A DNA stretch of 13,195 nt from Candidatus Saccharibacteria bacterium UBA6209 (GTDB lineage: Bacteria > Patescibacteriota > Saccharimonadia > Saccharimonadales > Saccharimonadaceae): the NCBI GenBank assembly GCA_905370345.1, contig CAJPKE010000020.1, positions 1 to 13,195 on the forward strand, read 5' to 3'. The notes beneath the pieces were generated by a model, which saw nothing but the letters and a program-made list of their open reading frames with translations, had not been told where the DNA came from and searched no databases. The position numbers and the translations under genes were made by a program. Positions 1 through 5,362 of this stretch are shown here, piece by piece; position 1 is the first letter of the stretch; every line of letters starts with the position of its first letter.

Positions 1-298
1 CATTTTTGCTTGTTCTATTGTCTACTCTGCCATCTTCGTCAAGTCTAATCAGTTTATCTTTATAACCTTTGTACTCTATAAGTATTGGGTAGTGATTCAA
101 AGCTTCATCTTGCAATAAAAGTTTAGCGTCTGGTCTGTTGCCGCCTGCGCCGCCGCTCTTTGACTTATATTCGTCTAAAGCCTTATCTATTTCTTCATTG
201 AGGCTTTCTTGCTCTAGCTTGTAATCTAATTTGTAACTTTTAAGCCAGCCGTTCACGAGGTCGGCAATTTTTGGTTCTATAGATTGTTGCTTAATCAT
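1..298 (-). CDS. N-terminal part of a type IIG/type I-like restriction-modification enzyme (truncated by window edge)
   Basis: Ninety-nine codons are open from an ATG at 298 to the window edge, so the C-terminal part lies outside. An AGGAG Shine-Dalgarno sequence sits about 8 bases upstream of this ATG and decides the start. The N-terminal 45 residues are charged and helical. Next comes a PD-(D/E)XK nuclease signature: Pro56-Asp57 in NRPDAKLLL, then Glu75-Tyr76-Lys77 in PILIEYKGYK. From memory, this arrangement followed by a DNRT-type stretch matches the nuclease end of fused restriction-methyltransferase proteins annotated as N-6 DNA methylases; the methylase part would be off-window. The gene follows the RNA methyltransferase by 14 bases, and its Shine-Dalgarno sequence lies in that gap, so the two are probably co-transcribed. 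Codon use leans to ATA, AGA and CTA, unlike the upstream gene, which suggests transfer. The family call rests on about 100 residues only. Confidence 0.6.
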   Translation of the reverse strand, partial: MIKQQSIEPKIADLVNGWLKSYKLDYKLEQESLNEEIDKALDEYKSKSGGAGGNRPDAKLLLQDEALNHYPILIEYKGYKDKLIRLDEDGRVDNRTSKN

Positions 299-312
299 TT
301 TTACTCTCCTTT

Positions 313-1635
313 TCAATATTCTCTAGCTTTCTTGTCCAAAACCACAAGATGCTCAATATGCGGCGTCCTCGGGAAGAAATTGTAGCCTTGATGATGCACG
401 ATTTCGTATTTTTCCTGGAGTAGGCTGACGTCTCGCGCTTGCGTGACTGGATTACAACTAAGATAAATAATCCTAGGCGGCTCAGTTTCCAGTAGTCGAT
501 TAGTAACGTCCGCGTGAAGTCCAGCACGCGGCGGATCAACGATGACAATTTGCTCGCCCGTTATACATTCCAGAGATTTTTCGCTCGGCGCCAAAATCGC
601 CTTGGCATTCGGTCGATTCAGCTTGGTGATATTCCTCTGCATTTCCGCGACGGCATGCTCGTTAATCTCCACCAGCGTCACGTCATCTCCGCCAATTGTC
701 AAACCAATTGTACCAACTCCAGAGTAAAGGTCGAGTGTCGGTAATTTTTCATTGCAATCGATCCATTTTTTCATATCGTTCAGGGCTTTTTCGTAAACGG
801 GAATGTTAACTTGGAAAAATCCTTCGCAAGCGTAGTTGAAGGCGACGCCTAAAATCGTATCGCTCAGTGTTGTGTCGCCGAATTCGTTCAAGCGTTCGGT
901 GATTCGGCTGGCTGGGCTTTTGGGGTCGGAATAGATTATTTCGCCACCTTTGGCTGATAATAATTTAGCTTCGTCCTCGGAAATCAGATTTTCTATCTTA
1001 TCTTTTACGTATAATTGCCAGACGGCGTTTCCCTGTTGATCTGAGCGAATCAGGAGTGTTTTTAATTGGCGCGCGACAATCGGTTTTGTCCGTAAGAGGT
1101 CGCGGATTTCAATTGCTAATTTATTTATGCTCGGATGCGCCAAGCTGGTTCCGTCAACGACGACTTTCCCTTTGCCGCCACGCTTGAAAAACGCCAAGTC
1201 CAGAGTTTCTTTTTTGTCGTCGTCTGTCGTGTCGCCGAACCAACTGAACTCGACTTTGTTGCGATAATTAAATTCTACGCCGTCAGAAAAGACCTTGATT
1301 TTTTCAGGCAATGTGATGTTGTGAAGTAAAAAAGCCTCTTCGATTAGTAATGCTTTGTGTGATTGCTCGCTGAACATCGGCATTATTTGCCAAGGACTGG
1401 TGCTTAAATAGCTATTTTCATCCTTCGGCGTAATTCGCTCTGGACTTTTCTCAATAATTTCCGTCACTATTCCTTCGATGAAGTGTGATTTTTTCTTTGT
1501 CACGCGAATCGTTACAAGCTCTTTCGGCAGCCCTCCCCAGACGAACGCTTTGCGGCCGTCGTCAAGTGTCCCGATGGCTTGCCCGCCACCAACGATTTTT
1601 TCCAATCTTAAAGTCTCAAAAATTTGTTTTCTCAT
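313..1635 (-). CDS. TRAM-domain class I SAM-dependent RNA (uracil-C5) methyltransferase, TrmA/RlmD family
   Basis: This 440-aa protein has the full TrmA/RlmCD/RlmD layout and should transfer a methyl group from S-adenosylmethionine to C5 of a uridine in 23S rRNA or tRNA. Residues 1-60 look like the RNA-binding TRAM domain. The methyltransferase core shows FFQVN at 273-277, SAM motif I LDLYSGVGTIGL at 301-312, VDPPRAG at 366-372, the catalytic cysteine Cys394 in YLSCNP, and the probable general base Glu428 in FPRTPHIEHL. Known RlmD proteins hold a [4Fe-4S] cluster with four N-terminal cysteines. Here there is no cysteine before residue 270, and the usual cluster region reads STSPWQIM, so this is a cluster-free version. 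The start is the ATG at 1635, with no Shine-Dalgarno sequence but an extended -10 box 8 bases upstream, suggesting leaderless mRNA. It ends in TGA. The exact target (23S U1939, U747 or tRNA U54) cannot be told from the sequence. Confidence 0.9.
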   Translation of the reverse strand: MRKQIFETLRLEKIVGGGQAIGTLDDGRKAFVWGGLPKELVTIRVTKKKSHFIEGIVTEIIEKSPERITPKDENSYLSTSPWQIMPMFSEQSHKALLIEEAFLLHNITLPEKIKVFSDGVEFNYRNKVEFSWFGDTTDDDKKETLDLAFFKRGGKGKVVVDGTSLAHPSINKLAIEIRDLLRTKPIVARQLKTLLIRSDQQGNAVWQLYVKDKIENLISEDEAKLLSAKGGEIIYSDPKSPASRITERLNEFGDTTLSDTILGVAFNYACEGFFQVNIPVYEKALNDMKKWIDCNEKLPTLDLYSGVGTIGLTIGGDDVTLVEINEHAVAEMQRNITKLNRPNAKAILAPSEKSLECITGEQIVIVDPPRAGLHADVTNRLLETEPPRIIYLSCNPVTQARDVSLLQEKYEIVHHQGYNFFPRTPHIEHLVVLDKKAREY

Positions 1636-1643
1636 TAGGTTAT

Positions 1644-1652
1644 ATTATATCA
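1644..1652 (-). promoter_or_regulatory. Extended -10 promoter of the RNA methyltransferase gene
   Basis: On the minus strand TGATATAAT is a perfect extended -10 element. It ends 8 bases before the ATG at 1635, so transcription should begin at or within one to three bases of the start codon. No convincing -35 hexamer is seen at the usual distance. It stands back to back with the tRNA-Gln promoter. Confidence 0.6.
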
Positions 1653-1679
1653 GGATGTGTGGATTTTTTCTGGATAGCG

Positions 1680-1688
1680 TGCTATAAT
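1680..1688 (+). promoter_or_regulatory. Extended -10 promoter of tRNA-Gln
   Basis: TGCTATAAT is an extended -10 element whose last base is 20 bases before the mature tRNA, leaving a short 5' leader of about 13-15 bases for RNase P. The same ten bases, GTGCTATAAT, precede the ABC transporter operon at 5330-5339. The -35 region (TGGATT at 1660-1665) is weak. Confidence 0.6.
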
Positions 1689-1708
1689 CGTCATTGTCCT
1701 GGCAATAG

Positions 1709-1783
1709 TGGGACGTCGCCAAGCGGTAAGGCACTGGGTTTTGGTCCCAGCATTCGCAGGTTCGAATCCTGCCGTCCCAGCCA
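1709..1783 (+). tRNA. tRNA-Gln (anticodon UUG)
   Basis: A full cloverleaf can be folded by eye. The acceptor stem is TGGGACG (1709-1715) with CGTCCCA (1773-1779), discriminator G1780 and an encoded CCA at 1781-1783. The D arm is GCC...GGC. The anticodon stem is CTGGG/CCCAG around the loop TTTTGGT, giving anticodon TTG, which reads CAA. The T stem is GCAGG/CCTGC around TTCGAAT. Its 3' end is repeated at 5206-5232, which marks this gene as a likely insertion site. Confidence 0.97.
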
Positions 1784-1784
1784 A
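1758..1784 (+). repeat. Left attachment-site-like repeat (3' end of tRNA-Gln)
   Basis: The last 26 bases of tRNA-Gln plus one following A recur at 5206-5232 in the same orientation, with 26 of 27 identical; the single difference is C1777 versus T5225. A direct repeat of a tRNA 3' end is the classic trace left by site-specific integration at a tRNA gene. Confidence 0.65.
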
Positions 1785-1860
1785 GCTGTATAACAGAGTG
1801 AGCGACAAGGTTTCGCGACCTTTAACTACCATGAATAACTATCTCTGTTGTAAAGCTTGG
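1781..1860 (+). other. Long imperfect stem-loop immediately after tRNA-Gln
   Basis: The 18-base arms 1781-1798 (CCAAGCTGTATAACAGAG) and 1843-1860 (CTCTGTTGTAAAGCTTGG) pair with one mismatch and one G-U pair around a 44-base loop. The loop contains a smaller hairpin, AAGGT/ACCTT around TTCGCG. The outer three pairs use the CCA end of the tRNA itself. There is no T run after the stem, so it is not a simple terminator. It may be a processed RNA from the tRNA transcript, a recombinase-binding arm at the junction, or a relic. Its function is unknown. Confidence 0.5.
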
Positions 1861-1871
1861 TTAAATAGTAA

Positions 1872-2090
1872 TTACCGTCCAGTCCGGAATGGCTGGACGG
1901 TTTGTTTTGCTAGACCAGTAGGTTCCTTTTTGGGTGGGTGCATATCTCTGCGGATTCGGTACAGTTGCATTTTAGGTCCAGAGCAAAAGATATTATTAGT
2001 CTCTAAATCGCCCTCGCCCGACTACGCTCTTTCTTGCTCGTAAGCGTCCGCGATCTCGCACGGCGATACTGCAAACTTCTTCTCATTCAT
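1872..2090 (-). pseudogene. Possible decayed small gene interrupted by one TAG
   Basis: From an ATG at 2090 a 22-codon reading frame begins MNEKKFAVSPCEIADAYEQ and stops at a TAG (2022-2024). The same frame then stays open for 49 more codons, rich in charged and polar residues and containing QLYRIRRDMHPPKKEP, to a TAA at 1872-1874. The second part overlaps the terminator hairpin at 1874-1908. No Shine-Dalgarno sequence precedes the ATG. I recognise no family. It could be a broken gene in the accessory segment or a chance frame; I lean slightly towards chance. Confidence 0.2.
1874..1908 (+). terminator. Rho-independent terminator downstream of tRNA-Gln
   Basis: A perfect 9-bp stem, ACCGTCCAG (1874-1882) with CTGGACGGT (1893-1901), encloses a 10-base loop and runs into TTTGTTTT on the plus strand. 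It would end transcripts entering from tRNA-Gln through the stem-loop at 1781-1860. Confidence 0.75.
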
Positions 2091-2139
2091 GACAACAACA
2101 CATTACCCAATTTACCCTGCAAAGTCTAGTGAATAATGA

Positions 2140-2169
2140 CTGATAAAATAACCATTTTTATGGTATGAT
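2140..2169 (+). promoter_or_regulatory. Promoter of the nuclease/helical-protein operon
   Basis: The -35-like CTGATA (2140-2145) is separated by 18 bases from TATGAT (2164-2169), which is preceded by TGG, giving an extended -10. It implies a start near 2176 and an untranslated leader of about 120 bases before the ATG at 2299. The leader can form small hairpins (AGCC/GGCT followed by six Ts; GCACC/GGTGC; GAGC/GCTC), hinting at leader-based control. The rest of 1909-2139 shows nothing I can call with confidence. Confidence 0.45.
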
Positions 2170-2298
2170 TACAGAGTCTACACATTACGAACAGTAAGCC
2201 GCAATGGCTGTCCTTTTTTATTAGCACCGATGAAGGTGCCATTACTGAGCGGGCTCGCCTAAAGCTTATGCAACGGAAAGGAATACCTAGTAAAGCGT

Positions 2299-3411
2299 AT
2301 GTCATCAATTATCATATCTCAAAATCAGCAGCATTCTCAGCGGATTGACGAGTCGTCGTTTGGTAAAGAGGATTCACTGCAATCCTATCTCTATGACAAT
2401 CCCGACATTATACCGATTTACGATATTGATGAAGATGCGCGTCTGTATATCGCAGCTCGTGAATTTAGCACGGAACACGGACCGATTGATGCTCTTGGAT
2501 TCGACCATGTAGGCAATGTCTATATTATTGAGACGAAGCTGTTCCGCAATGCTGATAAGCGCCGCGTTGTAGCGCAAATGCTCGACTACGGTGCGGCGCT
2601 GTGGCGTCATGCGACAAGTTTTGATGCTTTTTTGCAACAGGTTGATACGCACACGAAAGATCATTTCGGTCATCCATTCCGCGAGCATTATGAGCAGTTT
2701 TTTGGCTTTGATGATGCGAGCGAACAAATGCGTGCCATTCGGGATAATTTGGCTGAGGGCAATTTGAAATTTGTGGTGCTGATTGATCAAATAGATGAGC
2801 GTCTGCGTGATGTGATTATGTATGTCAATCAAAACAGTAAGTTTGATATTTATGCCGTTGATTTTAAGTACTATACGCACGATCAGCTTGAAATTGTCAT
2901 TCCTCGGCTCTACGGAGCTGAAGTGAAAAAGACGGTTGCTACGAGTGGTTCATCTGGTCGCCGCCAGTGGAATGAGGCGGATTTCTTTGCGGCTGTTGAT
3001 AGTAACCGCGAGCTCGTTTCTCCCGAGCAGCGGTCGGTTGTGTATGCACTCTGGCAATGGGCGAAGCGACATGATGTACAGATTAACTGGGGTACTGGTG
3101 CGATATGGGGTAAGTTTAGTCCAGTGTTTAAGAAAATTGGCTATACTCGCTCATTTTGCTCAATATCAATTGATGGCGCGACTGATATCAACTACTGCTA
3201 TCTTGACGAGCAGGCTGATCGCGTACTGCTGCGTGATATTCTCAAGCAGCATATTGGCGGCGTTTGCCCTAATGTGACTGATATTGATGCGAGCGAATTG
3301 TCGCGCAAAGGCCCAGTGTTGCCCGCCAAGATTATGGTGCAAATTGTTGATAAGGTAATTGCTGCGCTTGATGAATTTATCAAAAGAAAGGAAAAAGATG
3401 AAAATCAATAA
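2299..3411 (+). CDS. PD-(D/E)XK (RecB-like) nuclease-domain protein, candidate defence nuclease
   Basis: A 370-aa soluble protein. Residues 20-100 show a PD-(D/E)XK nuclease core: Glu24 in EDSLQSYLYDNPDIIPI, Asp64 in GPIDALGFD, Glu78-Thr-Lys80 in VYIIETKLFRN, and Gln93-xxx-Tyr97 in VAQMLDYGAAL, which matches the QxxxY motif of RecB-type nucleases. Residues about 105-205 form a linker domain. Residues about 222-365 form a second domain beginning RRQWNEADFF and including INWGTGAIWGKFSP, a pattern I associate with uncharacterised restriction-like proteins. Together these suggest metal-dependent DNA (or RNA) cleavage; the substrate is unknown. The start is the only ATG near the conserved N-terminus. 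The purine-rich AAAGGAA upstream is about 15 bases away, so the ribosome site is weak. The next gene overlaps its 3' end by 14 bases, so the two are co-translated. It lies within the tRNA-Gln-bounded segment, a typical place for defence genes. Confidence 0.75.
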   Translation: MSSIIISQNQQHSQRIDESSFGKEDSLQSYLYDNPDIIPIYDIDEDARLYIAAREFSTEHGPIDALGFDHVGNVYIIETKLFRNADKRRVVAQMLDYGAALWRHATSFDAFLQQVDTHTKDHFGHPFREHYEQFFGFDDASEQMRAIRDNLAEGNLKFVVLIDQIDERLRDVIMYVNQNSKFDIYAVDFKYYTHDQLEIVIPRLYGAEVKKTVATSGSSGRRQWNEADFFAAVDSNRELVSPEQRSVVYALWQWAKRHDVQINWGTGAIWGKFSPVFKKIGYTRSFCSISIDGATDINYCYLDEQADRVLLRDILKQHIGGVCPNVTDIDASELSRKGPVLPAKIMVQIVDKVIAALDEFIKRKEKDENQ

Positions 3412-4045
3412 ACTTGCCTTACAAGCATTTTATGAACCACACAGAGACGAGTACTTGCGGCGACGATTTTCTGGTGACAAAGCCTTATGGGATGAATCAT
3501 ACAAATGGGATATATTGCCGCGCCTTAATAAAGAGCTGGCGGCGTACGACTCGGTTAATGGTGATTCGATTGCAGAGATCGCGCATATTGTAACGCACCA
3601 TACAAATACTAGCAATTTTGCTAACTGGCGTGATATTGAAGACCTAAAAGCTCTTCTATTACGCAAAAATGCCCATTCGGTCCTGAGTGAATTATGGATT
3701 GCAAAACCTGAAACGGCTGCGGAATGCATTCAGACGGCTAGTCAACTTGCACAATTGTTTATGTCAGACAAAAGCTTTGCTCCGTCTACCTGGGCGTACC
3801 TGCTGGCAGCACTCGATTGTAATTCGTTTGCACTGTATCGTGAAGTGATTATGAAACAAGTTGCTGAGATATGTGGTGTTGATAGTCCTACTGCTGCATC
3901 TCAGGGAGAAAAATACACATTACTCAACGACGCCGCATTGTATCTGGGTGAGCTAATGCGAGATGATATCAACGACGTGCCGTATATGCAGGCGCTGAAT
4001 GGGCAGGATTTTTTGTGGGTCACGCTAGAATATTCTGATTCTTAA
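3398..4045 (+). CDS. Helical protein resembling the N-terminal domain of McrB-like restriction proteins, without the AAA motor
   Basis: A 215-aa protein. An ATG at 3398 with AAAGGAA about 5 bases upstream is preferred over the in-frame upstream start at 3359. It overlaps the nuclease gene by 14 bases, so translational coupling is likely. There is no signal peptide or membrane segment; it is predicted mostly helical. The segment STWAYLLAALDCNSFALYR (about 129-147), then SQGEKYTLLNDA, and QDFLWVTLEY at the C-terminus recall, from memory, the region just before the AAA domain in McrB-like GTPase/ATPase restriction subunits, which often ends in a QDFLWV-type motif. Here the protein stops immediately after that motif and no Walker motifs follow, so it is either a stand-alone version or a truncated relic. 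Its pairing with a PD-(D/E)XK nuclease supports a defence role, but that is inference. Its 3' end overlaps the opposing 63-aa gene by 4 bases. Confidence 0.6.
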   Translation: MKINKLALQAFYEPHRDEYLRRRFSGDKALWDESYKWDILPRLNKELAAYDSVNGDSIAEIAHIVTHHTNTSNFANWRDIEDLKALLLRKNAHSVLSELWIAKPETAAECIQTASQLAQLFMSDKSFAPSTWAYLLAALDCNSFALYREVIMKQVAEICGVDSPTAASQGEKYTLLNDAALYLGELMRDDINDVPYMQALNGQDFLWVTLEYSDS

Positions 4046-4233
4046 AAGTCTGTTCCTTCATTTTCTGGAATGCCACGCGCAATGTTGTACTCTCTAATTT
4101 CTTGGCGGCGCTTCTCCTTATACTCCTCAAAAGAGTACCTCTTAATGACTGAGCCCGAATCGTCATATTCGACGTATTGCACGCCACCAGCTGTCATTTT
4201 ATCCATATCTCTTAGTCTCCAATAGGGCCTCAT
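4042..4233 (-). CDS. Small hypothetical protein (63 aa)
   Basis: An ATG at 4233 is preceded by GGGAG with an 8-base gap, which makes it a better start than the GTG three codons upstream, which touches the same GGGAG. The protein is charged. Its N-terminal half is beta-like with aromatic residues (PYWRLRD, VQYVEYDDSG), followed by a basic-acidic helix SFEEYKEKRRQEIREYNIAR (about 37-56) and an acidic tail. I recognise no family. It converges on the nuclease operon and shares 4 bases with it, and it lies downstream of the metallopeptidase gene on the same strand, behind two hairpins. A role as a regulator or small partner within the accessory segment is possible but not shown. Confidence 0.55.
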   Translation of the reverse strand: MRPYWRLRDMDKMTAGGVQYVEYDDSGSVIKRYSFEEYKEKRRQEIREYNIARGIPENEGTDF

Positions 4234-4285
4234 CTTTGCCACTCCCTGTATGCGTTTTATTTCGTCGCCATAGGTTTTAATGAGC

Positions 4286-4350
4286 GATCACAAAAAGCGT
4301 AGTTTAAAACTACGTCTCGTCCCCGTTGTTACGCATATCGCGACGGGGAC
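4286..4350 (-). terminator. Tandem hairpins after the metallopeptidase gene, the second a likely terminator
   Basis: Reading the minus strand, an 8-bp perfect stem GTCCCCGT/ACGGGGAC (4350-4343 with 4326-4319, 16-base loop) begins 8 bases after the stop codon. It is followed by CGTAG/CTACG (4314-4310 with 4302-4298, 7-base loop) and then CTTTTTG. The second hairpin with its T run fits a rho-independent terminator. The first may protect the 3' end of the mRNA. Confidence 0.55.
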
Positions 4351-4358
4351 TCTTCAAT

Positions 4359-5024
4359 TTATAGGATAAAATCCTTGTAACTTGCCAAAGTCGCCTGTAC
4401 GATAGTCTGACTAGTTTGATGTAGGTATTGCTTTACAAAGTAATACCCAAGTTTATACCCCGCCCAGCGCGGCAAAATATCATCGCCGGTGAAAAATATT
4501 TTGGTATAATCGTAAATCTTGTCTTCAAAATTGCCTTGTAGTGCGGCAATTATCTTGTCAATTTCAGCTTGAGAAGTTTTCTGCATTTCTCTCAAGAAAA
4601 ATTGTTGGTTTCGCCGTCCGAGTTTAATTATCGCTTCCTCTTCTAGCGCGACCGCCAATCCCTCCAAAATCATCCCATCAAACATAGTTTCGGCATATTC
4701 AGGCAGTTTTTCCCAACGCAGCGAATGCGACATTTCGTGGCAAATCGTTTCGAAAATAAAATCCTCGCTAACCCCGTGCTGGCTTTTATCAACAGAAATC
4801 ATAATCAAGCGCGAATGAAGCGTTTTGCCAGCGATTCCGTCCTCGGCGATAGTTGGCAGCATAAACGAAGGCGTAGTGATAATCACATCAACTTCGTAAT
4901 CAAACTGCGTGAACTCACTCGAAACAAAAGTCTCGGCTTGTTGCGCTGTATTTTTGAATATGGCAATTTCGGCATCGGTGAAAGTTTGGTTGGCGTTAGC
5001 GATGTGTAGGTGGAGTTTGCCCAT
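4359..5024 (-). CDS. DUF2268-type putative Zn-dependent metallopeptidase
   Basis: A 221-aa protein with a gluzincin-like active site: HEMSH at 96-100 (HExxH; His96 and His100 zinc ligands, Glu97 catalytic) and Glu121 in ILEGLAVALEEE as the probable third ligand. The downstream segment PRWAGYKLGYYFVKQYL (about 185-201) is typical of DUF2268 proteins (PF10026). It probably acts as a cytoplasmic peptidase; the substrate is unknown. I choose the ATG at 5024 because the family-like N-terminus MGKLHLHIANAN begins there and a TATAGT box lies 6 bases upstream. An upstream in-frame TTG at 5087 would add a hydrophobic 21-residue stretch like a signal peptide, but it has no Shine-Dalgarno sequence; if it were used, the protein would be membrane-bound or exported. 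The gene lies inside the segment bounded by the tRNA-Gln repeats. Confidence 0.75.
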   Translation of the reverse strand: MGKLHLHIANANQTFTDAEIAIFKNTAQQAETFVSSEFTQFDYEVDVIITTPSFMLPTIAEDGIAGKTLHSRLIMISVDKSQHGVSEDFIFETICHEMSHSLRWEKLPEYAETMFDGMILEGLAVALEEEAIIKLGRRNQQFFLREMQKTSQAEIDKIIAALQGNFEDKIYDYTKIFFTGDDILPRWAGYKLGYYFVKQYLHQTSQTIVQATLASYKDFIL

Positions 5025-5030
5025 GGTTTT

Positions 5031-5036
5031 ACTATA
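5031..5036 (-). promoter_or_regulatory. -10 box of the metallopeptidase gene (probable leaderless start)
   Basis: TATAGT on the minus strand ends 6 bases before the ATG at 5024, so the mRNA would begin at or very near the start codon. No good -35 hexamer is seen at 17 bases. Confidence 0.35.
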
Positions 5037-5133
5037 CTGCAACAACATAAGTATTACTATAAGGGCAACGCTATTTATTAAGTGCAATATTTAAATGGAA
5101 ATCACTAAAATCTCAGCAGCGACCTTTGGCGGG

Positions 5134-5173
5134 TCAGGACGCGGGCGACCAGCCGAGCAGGGCTTTGTCCTGA
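5134..5173. repeat. Inverted repeat near the right junction of the accessory segment
   Basis: TCAGGAC (5134-5140) and GTCCTGA (5167-5173) form a perfect 7-bp stem around a G/C-rich 26-base loop. It lies about 30 bases inside the right tRNA fragment. It might be a recombinase arm site or a small hairpin RNA. No gene is visible in 5088-5205. Confidence 0.3.
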
Positions 5174-5205
5174 TTTATCTTTCAATGCTGCCATAGTCTG
5201 GAAAT

Positions 5206-5232
5206 AGGTTCGAATCCTGCCGTCTCAGCCAA
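5206..5232 (+). repeat. Right attachment-site-like repeat (fragment of tRNA-Gln 3' end)
   Basis: This stretch copies the T arm, 3' acceptor strand and CCA of tRNA-Gln (1758-1784) with one change (T5225). The 50 bases upstream cannot be folded into the rest of a tRNA, so it is a 3' fragment and not a second gene. It is followed after 19 bases by a terminator. Confidence 0.65.
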
Positions 5233-5251
5233 ATTTGAACAGGTGTGAATT

Positions 5252-5279
5252 ATCGCTCTTTTGGGCGATTTTTATTTTT
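5252..5279 (+). terminator. Rho-independent terminator, probably the original tRNA-Gln terminator
   Basis: ATCGCTC (5252-5258), loop TTTT, GGGCGAT (5263-5269) form a 7-bp stem with one G-U pair and run into TTTTTATTTTT. No plus-strand gene ends just upstream. Its place 20 bases after the tRNA-like fragment fits a tRNA terminator separated from its gene by insertion. Confidence 0.7.
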
Positions 5280-5330
5280 ATATTAAATTTCAGAAACGGA
5301 ATAAGATGCTATTAAATTTCCCGCGCTAAG

Positions 5331-5339
5331 TGCTATAAT
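5331..5339 (+). promoter_or_regulatory. Extended -10 promoter of the ABC transporter operon
   Basis: TGCTATAAT lies 23 bases before the ATG at 5363, giving a start near 5346 and a short leader carrying AAGGAGG (5353-5359). The ten-base block GTGCTATAAT is identical to that before tRNA-Gln. The -35 region is AT-rich without a clear hexamer. Confidence 0.6.
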
Positions 5340-5362
5340 TTTATTTAAAGAAAAGGAGGCGT

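Noticed and set aside
2169..2348. A plus-strand frame open for about 60 codons before and overlapping the nuclease start, containing TERARLKLMQRKGIPSKAYV.
   Set aside because: It has no ATG, GTG or TTG before its middle, no Shine-Dalgarno sequence, and runs 50 bases into the nuclease gene in another frame. It looks protein-like but cannot be supported as a gene; it may be a relic.
5025..5087. N-terminal extension of the metallopeptidase from a TTG at 5087, giving a signal-peptide-like hydrophobic stretch.
   Set aside because: There is no Shine-Dalgarno sequence, the start codon is rare, and a -10 box lies inside the extension just before the ATG at 5024. The family-like N-terminus begins at 5024.
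5157..5231. A possible complete second tRNA ending at 5231.
   Set aside because: Only the T arm, 3' acceptor strand and CCA are present. The upstream bases form no anticodon arm, D arm or matching 5' acceptor strand.
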